A stretch of 64,000 nt of DNA from Gordonia sputi NBRC 100414 (GTDB taxonomy: Bacteria; Actinomycetota; Actinomycetes; Mycobacteriales; Mycobacteriaceae), in contig NZ_BAFC01000059.1 in the NCBI RefSeq assembly GCF_000248055.1, positions 62,001-126,000 of the forward strand. Direction: 5' to 3'. The notes under the pieces were generated by a model, which saw only the letters and a program-made list of their open reading frames with translations, had not been told where the DNA came from and did no database searches. This document shows, piece by piece, positions 44,086 through 54,915 of the stretch. Within the stretch, counting starts at the first letter, position 1. Every line of letters starts with the position of its first letter. A program made the translations under genes and the position numbers.

Positions 44086-44919
44086 TCAGTCCTGTGCGGG
44101 ACGCAGGTGCAGCACATCGCCCGCGGCGGCCGTGAATCTCTCGCCGTCATCGGTGCGCACAGTGATCCGCCCCTGCTCGTCGATGTCGTCGGCAACACCC
44201 TCGACGTCGCGGTCGCCCGGCAGCGAGAGCCGAACACGACGTCCGAGCGTGTCGCAGCGATCCCGATAACGTCGCGCGACCTCGGCGATGTCGTCGGGCC
44301 ACGGCGCGTCGGCCAGTGCCCGCAGGTACTCCGCGACCAGTGCGGCAACGTCGACCGGGCGGCCGCTTTCCACCCGCAGGCTCGTGGCCGTCGGCACCGG
44401 AAGCTCGTCGGCGGTCATGCCGGTGTTGATTCCGATCCCGACGACCACCACCCCGCCCGTCGGCGCCGGGATGTACTCGGCGAGGATGCCTGCCACCTTT
44501 TTCCCGTCGACGAGCACGTCGTTGGGCCACTTGAGTGTGGGACGTACGCCCGTTGCCGACTCGATGGCCGACGCCGCGGCCACCCCCGTCGCCAACGACA
44601 ACCAGCCCAGCTGCTCGGTCTGATCGCCCGCGTCGAGCGCCACCGAGATGGCCACCTGCCCTCCCGCGGGAGCCGACCACACCCGCGCGTGCCTACCGCG
44701 CCCCGACGTCTGGTCGGTAGTGATGCGCACGGTTCCGACGATCCCCGGCTCCCCCGCACGCGCTGCGAGATCGGCGTTGGTCGACCCCGTCGACTCGACG
44801 ACCTCGATCGTCGACCCCACACCGCTTGCGGGCGAACCGAAGCGTTCCACGATGGCTGCACGCAACGCGTCGGCGTCCTGAGATGGTCGGGAATCCTGTG
44901 GTGTCTGCTCGTCGCTCAC
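44086..44919 (-). CDS. birA: Biotin-[acetyl-CoA-carboxylase] ligase BirA
   Basis: The 277-residue biotin protein ligase has the biotin/ATP loop [10 protein letters not shown] and [17 protein letters not shown]. No N-terminal DNA-binding domain is present, so it is a mono-functional ligase. Likely substrates are AccA3 and Pyc, both encoded in this window. TAATCT lies 8 nt before the GTG at 44919. It is divergent from accD5, as in Rv3279c-Rv3280. Confidence 0.93.
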   Translation of the reverse strand: MSDEQTPQDSRPSQDADALRAAIVERFGSPASGVGSTIEVVESTGSTNADLAARAGEPGIVGTVRITTDQTSGRGRHARVWSAPAGGQVAISVALDAGDQTEQLGWLSLATGVAAASAIESATGVRPTLKWPNDVLVDGKKVAGILAEYIPAPTGGVVVVGIGINTGMTADELPVPTATSLRVESGRPVDVAALVAEYLRALADAPWPDDIAEVARRYRDRCDTLGRRVRLSLPGDRDVEGVADDIDEQGRITVRTDDGERFTAAAGDVLHLRPAQD

Positions 44920-45023
44920 AGGTATCGAGATTAGTCACCCGAGCAGCGTCGTCGTGGCACACTTCGACACCTCGACGTGGCACCGATCACGAGAAAGATG
45001 AGGACGATCTCATATTGGGGTGG

Positions 45024-45054
45024 TTGACGCGGGCTACCGAGCGCTCGATAGCAT
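45024..45054 (+). promoter_or_regulatory. accD5 promoter
   Basis: TTGACG at 45024-45029 and TAGCAT at 45049-45054 are separated by 19 bp. TAGCAT ends 8 nt before the accD5 ATG, so transcription would begin at or next to the start codon. Confidence 0.5.
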
Positions 45055-45062
45055 CGGCTGTT

Positions 45063-46691
45063 ATGACCTCTGCGCCGCAGCAGCCCGACGCTGCTCCAGA
45101 CATCCACACCACCGCAGGCAAACTCGCCGACCTGCGCGAGCGCCTCGACGAGACGTTGCATCCGGTCGGTGAGGCCGCCATCGAGAAGATCCACGACAAG
45201 GGCAGACTCACCGCCCGCGAGCGCATCACGCATCTTCTCGACGAGGGGTCGTTCGTCGAACTCGACGCGCTCGCCCGTCATCGCAGCACCAACTTCGGTC
45301 TCGCAGAACGTCGCCCCGTCGGCGACGGTGTCGTGACCGGGTACGGCACCATCGACGGCCGCGAGGTCTGCGTCTTCAGCCAGGATGTCACCGTCTTCGG
45401 CGGCAGCCTCGGCGAGGTCTACGGCGAGAAGATCGTCAAGGTCATGGACCTCGCGATCAAGACCGGCCGCCCACTGATCGGCATCAACGAGGGTGCGGGC
45501 GCCCGCATCCAGGAGGGCGTGGTCTCCCTCGGTCTCTATGCAGACATCTTCTATCGCAATGTGCGCGCATCCGGCGTGATCCCCCAGATCTCGCTGATCA
45601 TGGGACCTGCTGCCGGCGGCCACGTCTACTCGCCCGCGCTCACCGACTTCGTCGTGATGGTCGACCAGCAGAGCCAGATGTTCATCACCGGTCCCGACGT
45701 CATCAAGACGGTCACCGGTGAGGACGTGACGATGGAGGCGCTCGGCGGCGCCAACACCCACATGACCAAGTCGGGTGTGGCCCACTACGTGGCGTCCGAC
45801 GAGGAGGACGCACTCGAGTACGTCCGCGACCTGCTCGCCTACCTGCCGAGCAATAACCGCGCAGATCCGCCGCGGCTGCCCGTCGACGAACCCGCCGCCG
45901 GTTCGATCGAGGACACCCTCACCGATGAGGATCTCGAACTCGACACGCTCATCCCCGACTCACCGAACCAGCCGTACGACATGCACGAGGTCATCCGGCG
46001 CATCCTCGACGACGACGAGTTCCTCGAGGTGCAGGCCGAGTACGCGACCAACATCCTCGTCGGCTTCGGCCGGGTCGACGGACGCAGCGTCGGCATCGTC
46101 GCCAACCAGCCGACCCAGTTCGCGGGCTGCCTCGACATCAACGCATCGGAGAAAGCCGCGCGTTTCGTGCGCACCTGCGACGCGTTCAACGTCCCGATCG
46201 TGACCCTCGTCGACGTTCCCGGCTTCCTCCCCGGCACCGACCAGGAATACAACGGCATCATCCGTCGTGGGGCCAAGCTGCTCTACGCCTACGGCGAGGC
46301 GACCGTCGGCAAGATCACCGTCATCACCCGCAAGGCGTACGGCGGTGCGTATGACGTCATGGGTTCCAAGCACATGGGTGCCGACGTCAACCTTGCGTGG
46401 CCGACCGCTCAGATCGCCGTGATGGGCGCATCGGGAGCCGTCGGATTCGTTTATCGTGCGCGCCTCAAGGAGGCCGCGGCCAACGGCGAGGACGTCGACG
46501 CGCTGCGCCTCCAACTGCAGGAGGAGTACGAGGACACGCTGGTCAACCCCTACGTCGCCGCCGAGCGTGGCTACGTCGATGCGGTCATCCCGCCGAGCCA
46601 CACACGCGGCCAGATCGCGACCGCACTCAAGCTCCTCGAGCGCAAGGTCGTCAACGTACCACCCAAGAAGCATGGGAACATTCCGCTGTGA
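45063..46691 (+). CDS. accD5: Acyl-CoA carboxylase carboxyltransferase subunit AccD5
   Basis: The 542-residue beta subunit has the two crotonase-fold halves with oxyanion-hole glycines in [11 protein letters not shown] and [13 protein letters not shown]. It transfers CO2 from biotin on AccA3 to propionyl-CoA (and related acyl-CoAs), giving methylmalonyl-CoA for methyl-branched lipids and long-chain carboxylation. The ATG at 45063 is used although the frame is open upstream. It overlaps accE5 by 4 nt. Confidence 0.95.
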   Translation: MTSAPQQPDAAPDIHTTAGKLADLRERLDETLHPVGEAAIEKIHDKGRLTARERITHLLDEGSFVELDALARHRSTNFGLAERRPVGDGVVTGYGTIDGREVCVFSQDVTVFGGSLGEVYGEKIVKVMDLAIKTGRPLIGINEGAGARIQEGVVSLGLYADIFYRNVRASGVIPQISLIMGPAAGGHVYSPALTDFVVMVDQQSQMFITGPDVIKTVTGEDVTMEALGGANTHMTKSGVAHYVASDEEDALEYVRDLLAYLPSNNRADPPRLPVDEPAAGSIEDTLTDEDLELDTLIPDSPNQPYDMHEVIRRILDDDEFLEVQAEYATNILVGFGRVDGRSVGIVANQPTQFAGCLDINASEKAARFVRTCDAFNVPIVTLVDVPGFLPGTDQEYNGIIRRGAKLLYAYGEATVGKITVITRKAYGGAYDVMGSKHMGADVNLAWPTAQIAVMGASGAVGFVYRARLKEAAANGEDVDALRLQLQEEYEDTLVNPYVAAERGYVDAVIPPSHTRGQIATALKLLERKVVNVPPKKHGNIPL

Positions 46692-46933
46692 GCTCACCTG
46701 ACGACAACACGCCTGCCGACGCCGAAGCCGGGCAGCAATCGGCCCGCTCCGTGTTGCGTGTCGTGAAGGGCAATCCGACCGACGAGGACGTCGCAGTTCT
46801 GGTGGCACTGCTCGCCACCGGTGGCGGTGGCGCTCCGGAACCGCACAGCGCGGAGCCGCGCAACGACTGGGGCCGTCCGATCGACCGCCTCCGTCCTGTG
46901 TGTGGTTCGGCGTCGTCGTTCCTGCGCTTCTGA
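46688..46933 (+). CDS. accE5: Acyl-CoA carboxylase epsilon subunit AccE5
   Basis: The 81-residue protein begins at a GTG overlapping the accD5 stop. It ends with the epsilon-subunit tail [10 protein letters not shown]...FLRF and contains [19 protein letters not shown]. It stabilises the AccA3-AccD5 complex. The N-terminal 25 residues are low-complexity, as in other AccE. Confidence 0.92.
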   Translation: MSSPDDNTPADAEAGQQSARSVLRVVKGNPTDEDVAVLVALLATGGGGAPEPHSAEPRNDWGRPIDRLRPVCGSASSFLRF

Positions 46934-46946
46934 CGGGAACGCCGAC

Positions 46947-47657
46947 GTGTCCAGCGAGGAGTCCGACGCGACCCGAGCCGGTCGACGCTACGAGGTGATC
47001 CTCGGCTCGGCGTCGCCCGCGCGCCTGACGGTGCTGCGTCATGCGGGTCTCGACCCGAGAGTCGTCGTAGCCGACGTCGACGAGGACCACCTCCTCGAAA
47101 CCATGGCTGCCGAGAATCCGGGCGACGCCGTGACGCGACTGGCCGAAGCGAAGGCCGACTCGGTGATCGCGACCCTGTTGGCCGAACGCATCGACCACGC
47201 CGCCACCGACGACGCGCAGACCCTCCCCGACCTCGTGGTGCTCACGTGCGACTCGATGCTCCTGTATCGAGGCACGCTGACGGGTAAACCACACTCTGCG
47301 CAGGTGGCGATCGAGCAGTGGAAGCGAGTGCGCGGCGACGAGGCCCAGCTCGTGACGGGCCACTGCGTGGCGCACATCAGCGGACTCGATGTGGTCGGAC
47401 GTTCGGCGGAGTCCGCGTCGACGGTGGTCCGGTTCGCCGACGTCGACGACGACGAGATCGAGGCGTATGTGTCGACGGGCGAACCGCTCGAGGTCGCGGG
47501 CGCGTTCACGCTCGACGGCCGTGGCGGGTGGTTCATCGCGGGTATCGAGGGCGACCCGTCGTCGGTGATCGGCATAGGACTGCCCACCGTCCGTCACCTT
47601 CTGCGCCGACTGGACATCCCGGTCGCGGCCCTGTGGTCTCCCAACGCGTCTTCCTAG
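46947..47657 (+). CDS. maf: Maf-family nucleoside triphosphate pyrophosphatase
   Basis: The 236-residue protein has the Maf signature LGSASPARLTVLRHAG and CDSMLLYRGTLTGKPHSA. Maf proteins hydrolyse non-canonical or m7G/UTP-type nucleotides. The GTG at 46947 is 13 bp after accE5, in the same operon as in M. tuberculosis (Rv3282). Confidence 0.92.
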   Translation: MSSEESDATRAGRRYEVILGSASPARLTVLRHAGLDPRVVVADVDEDHLLETMAAENPGDAVTRLAEAKADSVIATLLAERIDHAATDDAQTLPDLVVLTCDSMLLYRGTLTGKPHSAQVAIEQWKRVRGDEAQLVTGHCVAHISGLDVVGRSAESASTVVRFADVDDDEIEAYVSTGEPLEVAGAFTLDGRGGWFIAGIEGDPSSVIGIGLPTVRHLLRRLDIPVAALWSPNASS

Positions 47658-47848
47658 CACCCGCGCCGGACTGATATCCGGGCACGAGTCGTCCCCGACA
47701 CGAGTGCCCCAAACGTGTCTAGGTCGTCACAAAACGACTGGTGAACCGCGCCCGCCCAACCGTGCGGACGGAGTGTTGTCGACTAGGCTGAATTTCGCCG
47801 TCCTGCGCCGCCCGCGCCGTGGCCCGATCCGAGCTGGAGAATCTCACC

Positions 47849-48739
47849 GTGACTGTGGAAACCGATCCGAACCCGGCCTTCGCCGGTTACGCGCACCCTG
47901 AGCGTCTGGTCACCACGCAGTGGCTGTCCGCGCATCTGGGGGCCAAGGGTCTCAAGATCATCGAGTCCGACGAAGACGTCCTGCTCTACGACATCGGTCA
48001 CATCCCGACCGCACAGAAGGTCGACTGGCACCTTCACCTCAACGATCAGGTGGTGCGCGACTACATCGACGGCGAGCAGTTCGCAGAGTTGATGCGCAGC
48101 AAGGGAATCGAACGCGACGACACCATCGTCATCTACGGCGACAAGAGCAACTGGTGGGCCGCGTACGCACTGTGGGTCTTCACGTTGTTCGGTCACGAGG
48201 ACGTTCGCCTACTCGACGGCGGTCGCGACGCATGGATGTCGGAGGATCGCGACACCTCCTTCGACGTCCCCGAGTACCCGCGGTCGGACTACCCCGTCGT
48301 CGAGCGCGACGACTCGCTGATCCGCGCCTTCGAGGCAGATGTACGCGACTCGCTCGGCACCGAGCCGCTGGTCGACGTGCGCTCGCCGCAGGAGTACACC
48401 GGCGAACGCACCCACATGCCCGACTACCCCGAAGAGGGTGCGCTGCGCGGTGGTCACATCCCGACGGCGATCTCTATCCCGTGGGCCAAGGCCGCACGCG
48501 CCGACAGCCGATTCCGTTCACGTGCCGAACTCGACGAGATCTACGGCGACCTCGACCCCGCAACCCCGACCATCGCGTACTGCCGCATCGGCGAGCGGTC
48601 GAGCCACACCTGGTTCGTGCTGACCCATCTCCTCGGATTCACACACGTGCGCAATTACGACGGGTCGTGGACCGAGTGGGGTAACGCCGTGCGCGTCCCC
48701 ATCGCGGTCGGCGAAGAACCCGGCGACGCACCCGCGTAG
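47849..48739 (+). CDS. sseA: Thiosulfate/3-mercaptopyruvate sulfurtransferase
   Basis: The 296-residue protein has tandem rhodanese domains. The active-site loop in the second is [10 protein letters not shown] with the catalytic Cys. It transfers sulfane sulfur to acceptors such as cyanide or thiols. The GTG at 47849 is chosen for GGAG 9 nt upstream; a start at 47819 is also open. A TAGGCT element lies at 47784-47789. It is followed 8 bp later by a SufE-like gene. Confidence 0.9.
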   Translation: MTVETDPNPAFAGYAHPERLVTTQWLSAHLGAKGLKIIESDEDVLLYDIGHIPTAQKVDWHLHLNDQVVRDYIDGEQFAELMRSKGIERDDTIVIYGDKSNWWAAYALWVFTLFGHEDVRLLDGGRDAWMSEDRDTSFDVPEYPRSDYPVVERDDSLIRAFEADVRDSLGTEPLVDVRSPQEYTGERTHMPDYPEEGALRGGHIPTAISIPWAKAARADSRFRSRAELDEIYGDLDPATPTIAYCRIGERSSHTWFVLTHLLGFTHVRNYDGSWTEWGNAVRVPIAVGEEPGDAPA

Positions 48740-48747
48740 GAATACCG

Positions 48748-49179
48748 ATGGGCACACTCCCCGCATCCCTTGCCGAGATCGTCGACGACTTTGCCGCACT
48801 TGGCGATTCGGACAAGGTGACACTCCTCCTCGAGTTCGCGGGCGAACTCCCCGCACTCCCCGACGACCTCGCGACCGAGGCGATGGAACCGGTACCGGAG
48901 TGCCAATCGCCGGTGTTCTTATCGGTCGACGCCGCCGACGCCGACGCCGTGAGGCTCTATTTCAGCGCCCCGCCGGAGGCCCCGACGACCCGCGGTTTCG
49001 CGTCCATCCTCGCCCAGGGCCTCGACGGCGAATCCGCCGACGCGATCCTCGCGGTGCCCGGCGATTTCTACCACGACCTCGGACTCGACGCCGCGGTCAG
49101 TCCACTGCGTCTTCGCGGTATGGCCGGGATGCTCGGCAGGGTGAAGAGCCAGGTACGCAGTCAGACCGGTCATCAGTGA
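48748..49179 (+). CDS. SufE-family sulfur acceptor protein
   Basis: The 143-residue protein has the SufE fold pattern [28 protein letters not shown] and the conserved sulfur-accepting Cys in [10 protein letters not shown]. It probably receives sulfur from the neighbouring sulfurtransferase or a cysteine desulfurase. It overlaps the next gene by 4 nt, matching Rv3284. Confidence 0.9.
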   Translation: MGTLPASLAEIVDDFAALGDSDKVTLLLEFAGELPALPDDLATEAMEPVPECQSPVFLSVDAADADAVRLYFSAPPEAPTTRGFASILAQGLDGESADAILAVPGDFYHDLGLDAAVSPLRLRGMAGMLGRVKSQVRSQTGHQ

Positions 49180-50666
49180 AGTTCATCCAGATCCTCGAGG
49201 AGCCGATCGAACCGGGCGGTCTCGTCGAGTGGGTTCCTTCTGTTCCCGGCGGACTCGGAGGCTGGCTCGACGACACACGGCTGACGTCGCACAACCACGA
49301 GCAGCATCTGCGCGACGCGTTCGACTACCGCGTGCGCACCCGCAAGGAGGGCGGTCGCGAGTCATGGCTCGGACTGTCGATCCACTTCGACGAACCGCTC
49401 TCGATTCCCGCTATCCGTGCCGCGCTGTCGCAGTGGATTGATCGCCACGAGGTACTGCGCAGCCACGTCATCATCAAGGCCGACGGCCTGCACCGGTTGA
49501 GCACGCCGCCGGGCACCGTCCGACTCAAGATGGGCCGAATCGGGTGGTACTCCGAGTCCGGTCCGCTCCTCGAACAGATCGCGGGCGCCTTCGACCGCGC
49601 GACCGCCCCGATGCAATGGCCCGCCTACATGTTCGCCACCGTCGGCCGCGAATCGTCGTTCACGCTGCTGTTCGCCGCCGACCACTCGTTGGTCGACGGC
49701 TACTCGCTGATCATGGCCCAGCACGAACTGATCACGCTCTATCGAGCCGCACGCGACCGCACCGACCCCGCACTGCCCGAGGTCGGTAGCTACGTCGACT
49801 TCAGCGCACAGGAGCGTCGACTCGCCGACCAAACCGGAGCCGACCATCCCAGCGTGTCCACCTGGACGTCGTTTCTGAAGACAGGCGCAGGCGACATGCC
49901 TGCGTTCCAGACACCGGCGGCGAACACCGCCGTCGACGAGCCGCCCGATCCCGCTGTCGACGTCCCGCAGGAGTCGCTGTCGGGTGTGATCGTCGACGAC
50001 GACTCGGCGAACCGCTTCACGGCGGTGTGCTCGGAGGCCGGCGGCACTCTGACCGCGGGGATACTCGCCGCGTTCGCGATCGTCCATCATCGCCGCACCG
50101 GTGATCGGGAGTTCCGCTGCGTCCTGCCGCGGCACACACGAAACGAGCAGCGGTGGCTCACCGCGCTTGGTTGGTTCGTCGCCGTCGCCCCGTTCTGCCT
50201 GGACATGTCGGATTCGCCCACCTTCGACCAAGCGGTGGCCCGCGCAACCGACGAGCTCAAACGCGCACGTCAGGGCGCATCACTGCCATTCCTGCGTGTT
50301 GCGGATCTCATCGGCTATCGGGGTGAACCGCAGTTCGTCATCTCGTTCATCGACACGCGCTACGCTCCCGGCGCCGCCGAGGCCGACAGTGGCCGCGCCA
50401 CCGTGATCAGAAGCCACAGTTACGCCCGCAACGAGGTCTTCATCTGGATCAACCGCACACCGTCGGGTATGCGCTTCTCGGCACGATTCCCCCAAGAAAG
50501 CCATGTCGGCGAGGTCGTCGGCCCCACGCTGATCGCCGACCCCGAAGCACGTACCGCTCCGGGTGAGATCGCGCGCGAGGAGGGTCCGGTGCACGCCTAC
50601 CTGCATGATTTCGCCGAGTTCGTCCGGTCCGTCGGTGACGCAAGCACATTCGGTTCCACGGTGTGA
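49176..50666 (+). CDS. PapA-like condensation-domain acyltransferase
   Basis: The 496-residue protein is a stand-alone condensation domain. The HHxxxDG motif reads DHSLVDGYS, keeping the catalytic second His and DG. The fold continues with [23 protein letters not shown] and [16 protein letters not shown]. The GTG overlaps the sufE stop by 4 nt. Polyketide-associated (Pap) acyltransferases esterify lipids such as trehalose esters. In M. tuberculosis sufE (Rv3284) lies directly before accA3, so this is an insertion here. Likely a lipid acyltransferase (inference). Confidence 0.85.
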   Translation: MKFIQILEEPIEPGGLVEWVPSVPGGLGGWLDDTRLTSHNHEQHLRDAFDYRVRTRKEGGRESWLGLSIHFDEPLSIPAIRAALSQWIDRHEVLRSHVIIKADGLHRLSTPPGTVRLKMGRIGWYSESGPLLEQIAGAFDRATAPMQWPAYMFATVGRESSFTLLFAADHSLVDGYSLIMAQHELITLYRAARDRTDPALPEVGSYVDFSAQERRLADQTGADHPSVSTWTSFLKTGAGDMPAFQTPAANTAVDEPPDPAVDVPQESLSGVIVDDDSANRFTAVCSEAGGTLTAGILAAFAIVHHRRTGDREFRCVLPRHTRNEQRWLTALGWFVAVAPFCLDMSDSPTFDQAVARATDELKRARQGASLPFLRVADLIGYRGEPQFVISFIDTRYAPGAAEADSGRATVIRSHSYARNEVFIWINRTPSGMRFSARFPQESHVGEVVGPTLIADPEARTAPGEIAREEGPVHAYLHDFAEFVRSVGDASTFGSTV

Positions 50667-50927
50667 CCCCGACCGCAACCGAACGATTGCTCGGTGGGCT
50701 AGGGTGAACCGCGGAACCCACCCGATAGACTCGAGTGGTTGACGTCGCCCAGATGACACCCTCCAGGTGAGAGCACAGTCCACGTGACAACACCGCCCAG
50801 GCGTGACACCGGTACGACGAAGCCGCACGATCAACAACGAGTGGTGAGACGAGGGGGACGTCGCACACCGGCGGCAGCACCCCGTGAAGACAGCTCAGCA
50901 CAGAGCCAGGCCCAGGAGATCAAGCAA

Positions 50928-52757
50928 GTGCCCAGTGAACAAGCGCCCAACTCCACGATCAGCTCCAACTCGACGATCAACAAGGTCCTGATCGCCAATC
51001 GAGGAGAGATCGCGGTCCGCGTCATCCGCGCCGCGCGCGACGCCGGAATCCCCAGCGTCGCGGTCTACGCGGAACCCGACGCGAACGCCAAGTTCGTGAA
51101 GCTCGCCGACGAGGCCTTCGCCCTCGGCGGTCAGACCTCCGCAGAGTCGTACCTGGTCTTCGACAAGATCCTCGACGCCGCCGCGAAGTCGGGCGCCAAC
51201 GCCATCCACCCCGGCTACGGGTTCCTGTCCGAGAACGCCGATTTCGCCCAGGCAGTGCTCGACGCCGGTCTCATCTGGATCGGACCGTCACCGCAGTCGA
51301 TCCGCGACCTCGGCGACAAGGTCACCGCGCGCCACATCGCACTGAAGGCCGACGCCCCGATGGCTCCGGGCACCAAGGACCCGGTCAAGAACGCCGACGA
51401 GGTCGTCGCATTCGCCGAGGAGTACGGCGTGCCGGTCGCGATCAAGGCGGCGTTCGGCGGCGGTGGCCGCGGCATGAAGGTGGCCTACACCATTGCGGAG
51501 ATCCCCGAGCTGTTCGAGTCGGCCACCCGTGAGGCCATCTCCGCGTTCGGTCGCGGCGAATGCTTCGTCGAGCGCTACCTCGACAAAGCGCGCCACGTCG
51601 AGGCGCAGGTCATCGCCGATCAGCACGGCAACGTGATCGTCGCCGGTACCCGCGACTGCTCGCTGCAGCGTCGTTTCCAGAAGCTCGTCGAGGAGGCACC
51701 CGCACCGTTCCTCACCGACGAACAGCGCAACCGCATCCACTCGTCGGCGAAGGCCATCTGCCGCGAGGCCGGTTACTACGGTGCGGGCACCGTCGAATTC
51801 CTCGTCGGCAACGACGGCCTGGTCTCGTTCCTCGAGGTCAACACCCGCCTGCAGGTCGAGCACCCGGTCACCGAGGAGACGTCGGGCATCGACCTCGTCC
51901 GCCAGCAGTTCCGAATCGCCAACGGCGAGAAGCTCGAGTTCTCCGAAGACCCCGCACCGCGCGGACACTCCATCGAGTTCCGGATCAACGGCGAAGACCC
52001 CGGCCGCAACTTCCTGCCCGCCCCCGGCCCGATCACGGTCTACAAGGAGCCATCGGGTCCCGGTGTGCGCGTCGACTCCGGCGTCGAGCAGGGCGACGTC
52101 ATCGGCGGACAGTTCGATTCGATGCTCGCCAAGCTCATCGTCACCGGCGAGAACCGCGAGCAGGCACTCGAGCGTGCGCGCCGCGCCCTCGACGAGTTCG
52201 AGGTCGAGGGACTCGCAACGGTCCTCCCCTTCGACCGTCACATCGTCACCAACCCCGCGTTCGTCGGCCACACCGATGAGAACGGCGTCGAGACGTTCGA
52301 CGTCTACACCAAGTGGATCGAGACCGACTGGGACAACCCGATCGAGCCCTACACCGGTGGCGCAGCCATCGAAGAGGACGATTCGGCGCCGCGCCAGAAC
52401 GTGGTCGTCGAGGTCGGTGGCCGCCGCGTCGAGGTCTCACTGCCCGGCGACCTCGCTCTCGGCGGAGGGTCGTCGAGCAATGGCGTTGTCCGCAAGAAGC
52501 CGAAGCCGCGCACTCGCAGCAAGGGTGCCGGTGCTGCCGCGTCCGGCGACTCGGTTGCCGCGCCCATGCAGGGCACCGTCGTCAAGATCGCCGTCGAGGA
52601 GGGCCAGGAGGTCTCCGCAGGCGACCTCGTCGTGGTGCTTGAGGCGATGAAGATGGAGAACCCGGTGACCGCGCACAAGGACGGTGTCGTGACCGGCCTC
52701 GCCATCGAGGCGGGCGCAGCCGTCACCCAGGGCACCGTGCTGCTCGAGATCAAGTAG
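50928..52757 (+). CDS. accA3: Acyl-CoA carboxylase alpha subunit AccA3 (biotin carboxylase/biotin carrier)
   Basis: The 609-residue protein has a biotin carboxylase domain ([51 protein letters not shown]) and a C-terminal biotinyl domain with EAMKMEN. It carboxylates biotin for AccD5 and other beta subunits. The GTG at 50928 follows AGGAG by 9 nt; an in-frame GTG at 50784 would add 48 residues. Its length fits the known protein near 600. A 260-bp upstream gap holds the promoter. Confidence 0.95.
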   Translation: MPSEQAPNSTISSNSTINKVLIANRGEIAVRVIRAARDAGIPSVAVYAEPDANAKFVKLADEAFALGGQTSAESYLVFDKILDAAAKSGANAIHPGYGFLSENADFAQAVLDAGLIWIGPSPQSIRDLGDKVTARHIALKADAPMAPGTKDPVKNADEVVAFAEEYGVPVAIKAAFGGGGRGMKVAYTIAEIPELFESATREAISAFGRGECFVERYLDKARHVEAQVIADQHGNVIVAGTRDCSLQRRFQKLVEEAPAPFLTDEQRNRIHSSAKAICREAGYYGAGTVEFLVGNDGLVSFLEVNTRLQVEHPVTEETSGIDLVRQQFRIANGEKLEFSEDPAPRGHSIEFRINGEDPGRNFLPAPGPITVYKEPSGPGVRVDSGVEQGDVIGGQFDSMLAKLIVTGENREQALERARRALDEFEVEGLATVLPFDRHIVTNPAFVGHTDENGVETFDVYTKWIETDWDNPIEPYTGGAAIEEDDSAPRQNVVVEVGGRRVEVSLPGDLALGGGSSSNGVVRKKPKPRTRSKGAGAAASGDSVAAPMQGTVVKIAVEEGQEVSAGDLVVVLEAMKMENPVTAHKDGVVTGLAIEAGAAVTQGTVLLEIK

Positions 52758-52773
52758 CCACCCACCATCCATC

Positions 52774-52807
52774 CAGTCGGGCCCGACCATGCGGTCGGGC
52801 CCGACTG
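52774..52807 (+). terminator. Strong hairpin after accA3
   Basis: A perfect 15-bp stem (52774-52788 with 52793-52807) around an ATGC loop is followed by CGTTT. The AGGAGG of the next gene begins 8 nt later, so it may attenuate that gene as well as end accA3. Confidence 0.75.
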
Positions 52808-52824
52808 CGTTTCGAGGAGGTCCG

Positions 52825-53175
52825 ATGGAACCGATCGAGATCAACGCGGGCGCCTGGTACCTGCGCGGAGTCCGCGACGACGAGCGGATCTCCGACGCCG
52901 CGGCACTACGCGACCTGGGCGTCGACGATCCCGAAGCCTATGTGCGGCAAGTAGATTCGGGTTGGGCCGACGAGTCGTCGTTCACCTGGGCGGTCTGTGA
53001 GCCGACGACGGGCGAACTCGTGGCGACAGTGTCGGTAGTGCTCGACGACGATCGCGCGCGGGTCGTCGGAGATGCCCGTGACGGATACGACGACGCGCTC
53101 GCTGCCGCGTATCCGGTGGTTGCCCGATTCGCCACGGGAGCACTCGGCGTCACGGTGTCCGACCAACAGACGTGA
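52825..53175 (+). CDS. Hypothetical protein, 116 residues
   Basis: I do not recognise a family. The protein is acidic and soluble with no membrane segment, and has a central beta-rich stretch (ELVATVSVVLDDDRARVVGD). AGGAGG at 52815-52820 places the ATG at 52825. It lies 67 bp after accA3 and 79 bp before a 3-hydroxyacyl-CoA dehydrogenase gene on the same strand. Confidence 0.65.
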   Translation: MEPIEINAGAWYLRGVRDDERISDAAALRDLGVDDPEAYVRQVDSGWADESSFTWAVCEPTTGELVATVSVVLDDDRARVVGDARDGYDDALAAAYPVVARFATGALGVTVSDQQT

Positions 53176-53254
53176 CGAGCATCAACTCTTCGTCAGTACG
53201 CGCGCGAGTAGGTTGAGTTGTAGGGAAGTAACGACCTACAGGAGATGGTTCACG

Positions 53255-54124
53255 ATGGCAGAGTTTTCCACAGTCACGGTGCTCGGTGCGGGCGTACTCG
53301 GATCTCAGATCGCATTCCAGACCGCGTACAAGGGAATCGACGTCACGTCCTACGACATCAATCAGCAGGCTCTCGACGCGGCGTCGAAGCGATACGACGA
53401 ACTCGTCGAGACCTACAAGCGTGAGGTGCCCGGTGCCGCCGACGGCGCAGCGGAGGCGGCGCGCAAGCGCATCACCCTCACCGACGACCTCGCGAAAGCC
53501 GCTCAGTCCCAACTGATCATCGAAGCGGTACCCGAAATCCTCGAACTCAAGCAGGACACCTACCGCAAGCTCAACGAACTCGCGCCGAAGGACACAGTCT
53601 TCGCAACCAACTCGTCGTCGCTGCTCCCGAGCGACCTCGAATCGTCGACGGGCCGCCCGGACAAGTTCCTCGCACTGCACTTCGCCAACCGGGTCTGGCA
53701 GTTCAACACCGCCGAGATCATGGGCACCAAGGACACCGACCCCGCGGTCTACGACAAGGTGGTGAAGTTCGCCGACGAGATCGGAATGGTGCCCATCCAG
53801 ATCCACAAGGAGAAGGCGGGCTACGTTCTCAATTCGCTGCTGATCCCGTTCCTCAACGCGGCCCTCGAACTCGCCGCAGGCGGCTACGCCGATCCGCAGG
53901 ATGTGGACAAGACCTGGCGCATCGCCACCGGATCGCCGCTGGGACCGTTCCAGATCTACGACGTCGTCGGACTGATGACGCCGTACAACATCCTGATGAA
54001 CGGCGATCAGGGCAACCGCCACCTCGGCGCGTGGCTCAAGCAGAATTACATCGACAAGGGCAAGCTCGGCATGGCCAGCGGCGAGGGGTTCTACACCTAC
54101 CCCAAGCAGGAGCAGCCCGCCTGA
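53255..54124 (+). CDS. 3-hydroxyacyl-CoA dehydrogenase (3-hydroxybutyryl-CoA dehydrogenase type)
   Basis: The 289-residue NAD(P)-dependent enzyme has TVLGAGVLGSQIAFQ (Rossmann), ATNSSSLLPSD, a catalytic His in ALHFANRVWQFNTAEIMGT and a C-terminal helical domain (VDKTWRIATGSPLGPFQIYDVVGL). It oxidises 3-hydroxyacyl-CoA in fatty-acid or butanoyl-CoA metabolism. AGGAG precedes the ATG by 10 nt. An upstream in-frame start at 53072 overlaps the previous gene and was not used. Confidence 0.92.
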   Translation: MAEFSTVTVLGAGVLGSQIAFQTAYKGIDVTSYDINQQALDAASKRYDELVETYKREVPGAADGAAEAARKRITLTDDLAKAAQSQLIIEAVPEILELKQDTYRKLNELAPKDTVFATNSSSLLPSDLESSTGRPDKFLALHFANRVWQFNTAEIMGTKDTDPAVYDKVVKFADEIGMVPIQIHKEKAGYVLNSLLIPFLNAALELAAGGYADPQDVDKTWRIATGSPLGPFQIYDVVGLMTPYNILMNGDQGNRHLGAWLKQNYIDKGKLGMASGEGFYTYPKQEQPA

Positions 54125-54143
54125 GACCGGTGACCGCCTGGCG

Positions 54144-54740
54144 CTACGGCTCGTCGATGTCGCGTCCCGAGGCCAGGTCGCCACACTCGACCATCTCGAC
54201 GATGTCGGCGTGCGCGCGCAGATACGCCGCGGCGCCGACATCGCCGTTCAACGAATCAAGCACTCCCGCAAGGTGGTCGGCTCCGAGATAGACCGGATGT
54301 CCCGGGACGTCGCGATACCTCGGGCGTACCACGGCATCTCGTCGACTTCCCGCCTGCCTCAGCACCCTCGCAACCACATCGGCGCCGACGTCCGGCATGT
54401 CAACAACATGTAAAACCACGCCGGCGACGTTTTCCCTCGCGTGCGCCCACCCGAGTGCTGCACGCACGCTCGCCGACAGTCCGTCGGCCCAGTTGCCGAC
54501 GTTGATCGTCGCAGCACCGTCGGGGGCCTCCACCACCGCCGCGCCCATCGTCACGGCCACGTCGTCGCACCCGCCGTCGGCCAGCGCCGACACCGCCGTG
54601 TTGAGCCAATCCCCTTGCGCTGCAAGTATTTTCGGCATGCCATAACGACGCCCCGCGCCCGCGGCGAGTACCACGCCAACCACCGGGTCGCTGCCGACAC
54701 CATCGGAACGGCCCGTGTCGTCGAGGCGTGCGATGTTCAC
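54144..54740 (-). CDS. MobA-like nucleotidyltransferase (MocA/molybdenum cofactor type)
   Basis: The 198-residue protein has the NTP-transferase signature VVLAAGAGRRYGMPKIL and VLHVVDMPDVGADVV. Members cytidylate or guanylate molybdopterin for molybdenum enzymes. Its place beside uric-acid genes suggests service to a xanthine dehydrogenase, although none is in the window. The GTG at 54740 has TACGAT 8 nt upstream; a longer start at 54833 is open. Confidence 0.82.
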   Translation of the reverse strand: MNIARLDDTGRSDGVGSDPVVGVVLAAGAGRRYGMPKILAAQGDWLNTAVSALADGGCDDVAVTMGAAVVEAPDGAATINVGNWADGLSASVRAALGWAHARENVAGVVLHVVDMPDVGADVVARVLRQAGSRRDAVVRPRYRDVPGHPVYLGADHLAGVLDSLNGDVGAAAYLRAHADIVEMVECGDLASGRDIDEP

Positions 54741-54915
54741 GGAAGCCGATCGTAGTCGCGTGTCCGAGATCTCCGTTTTAACGTCGCGGAAACGTGCACT
54801 TTCCGTTGCGCGCAAAGTCGCGCGCGGGTCCACTATCTATCTGCTGACGCGCATCCGTTCGCGCATCGGCGCCATATTCGTGTGCTCGGAACACCACCAT
54901 CCGTTGGAGGCGATC

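Noticed and set aside
45960-47660. Antisense frame of 566 residues over accD5, accE5 and maf
   Set aside because: It crosses three functional genes and has no recognisable domain. It is an artefact of codon bias.
50784-50927. 48-residue N-terminal extension of AccA3
   Set aside because: The family length near 600 residues and AGGAG before the GTG at 50928 favour the shorter protein.
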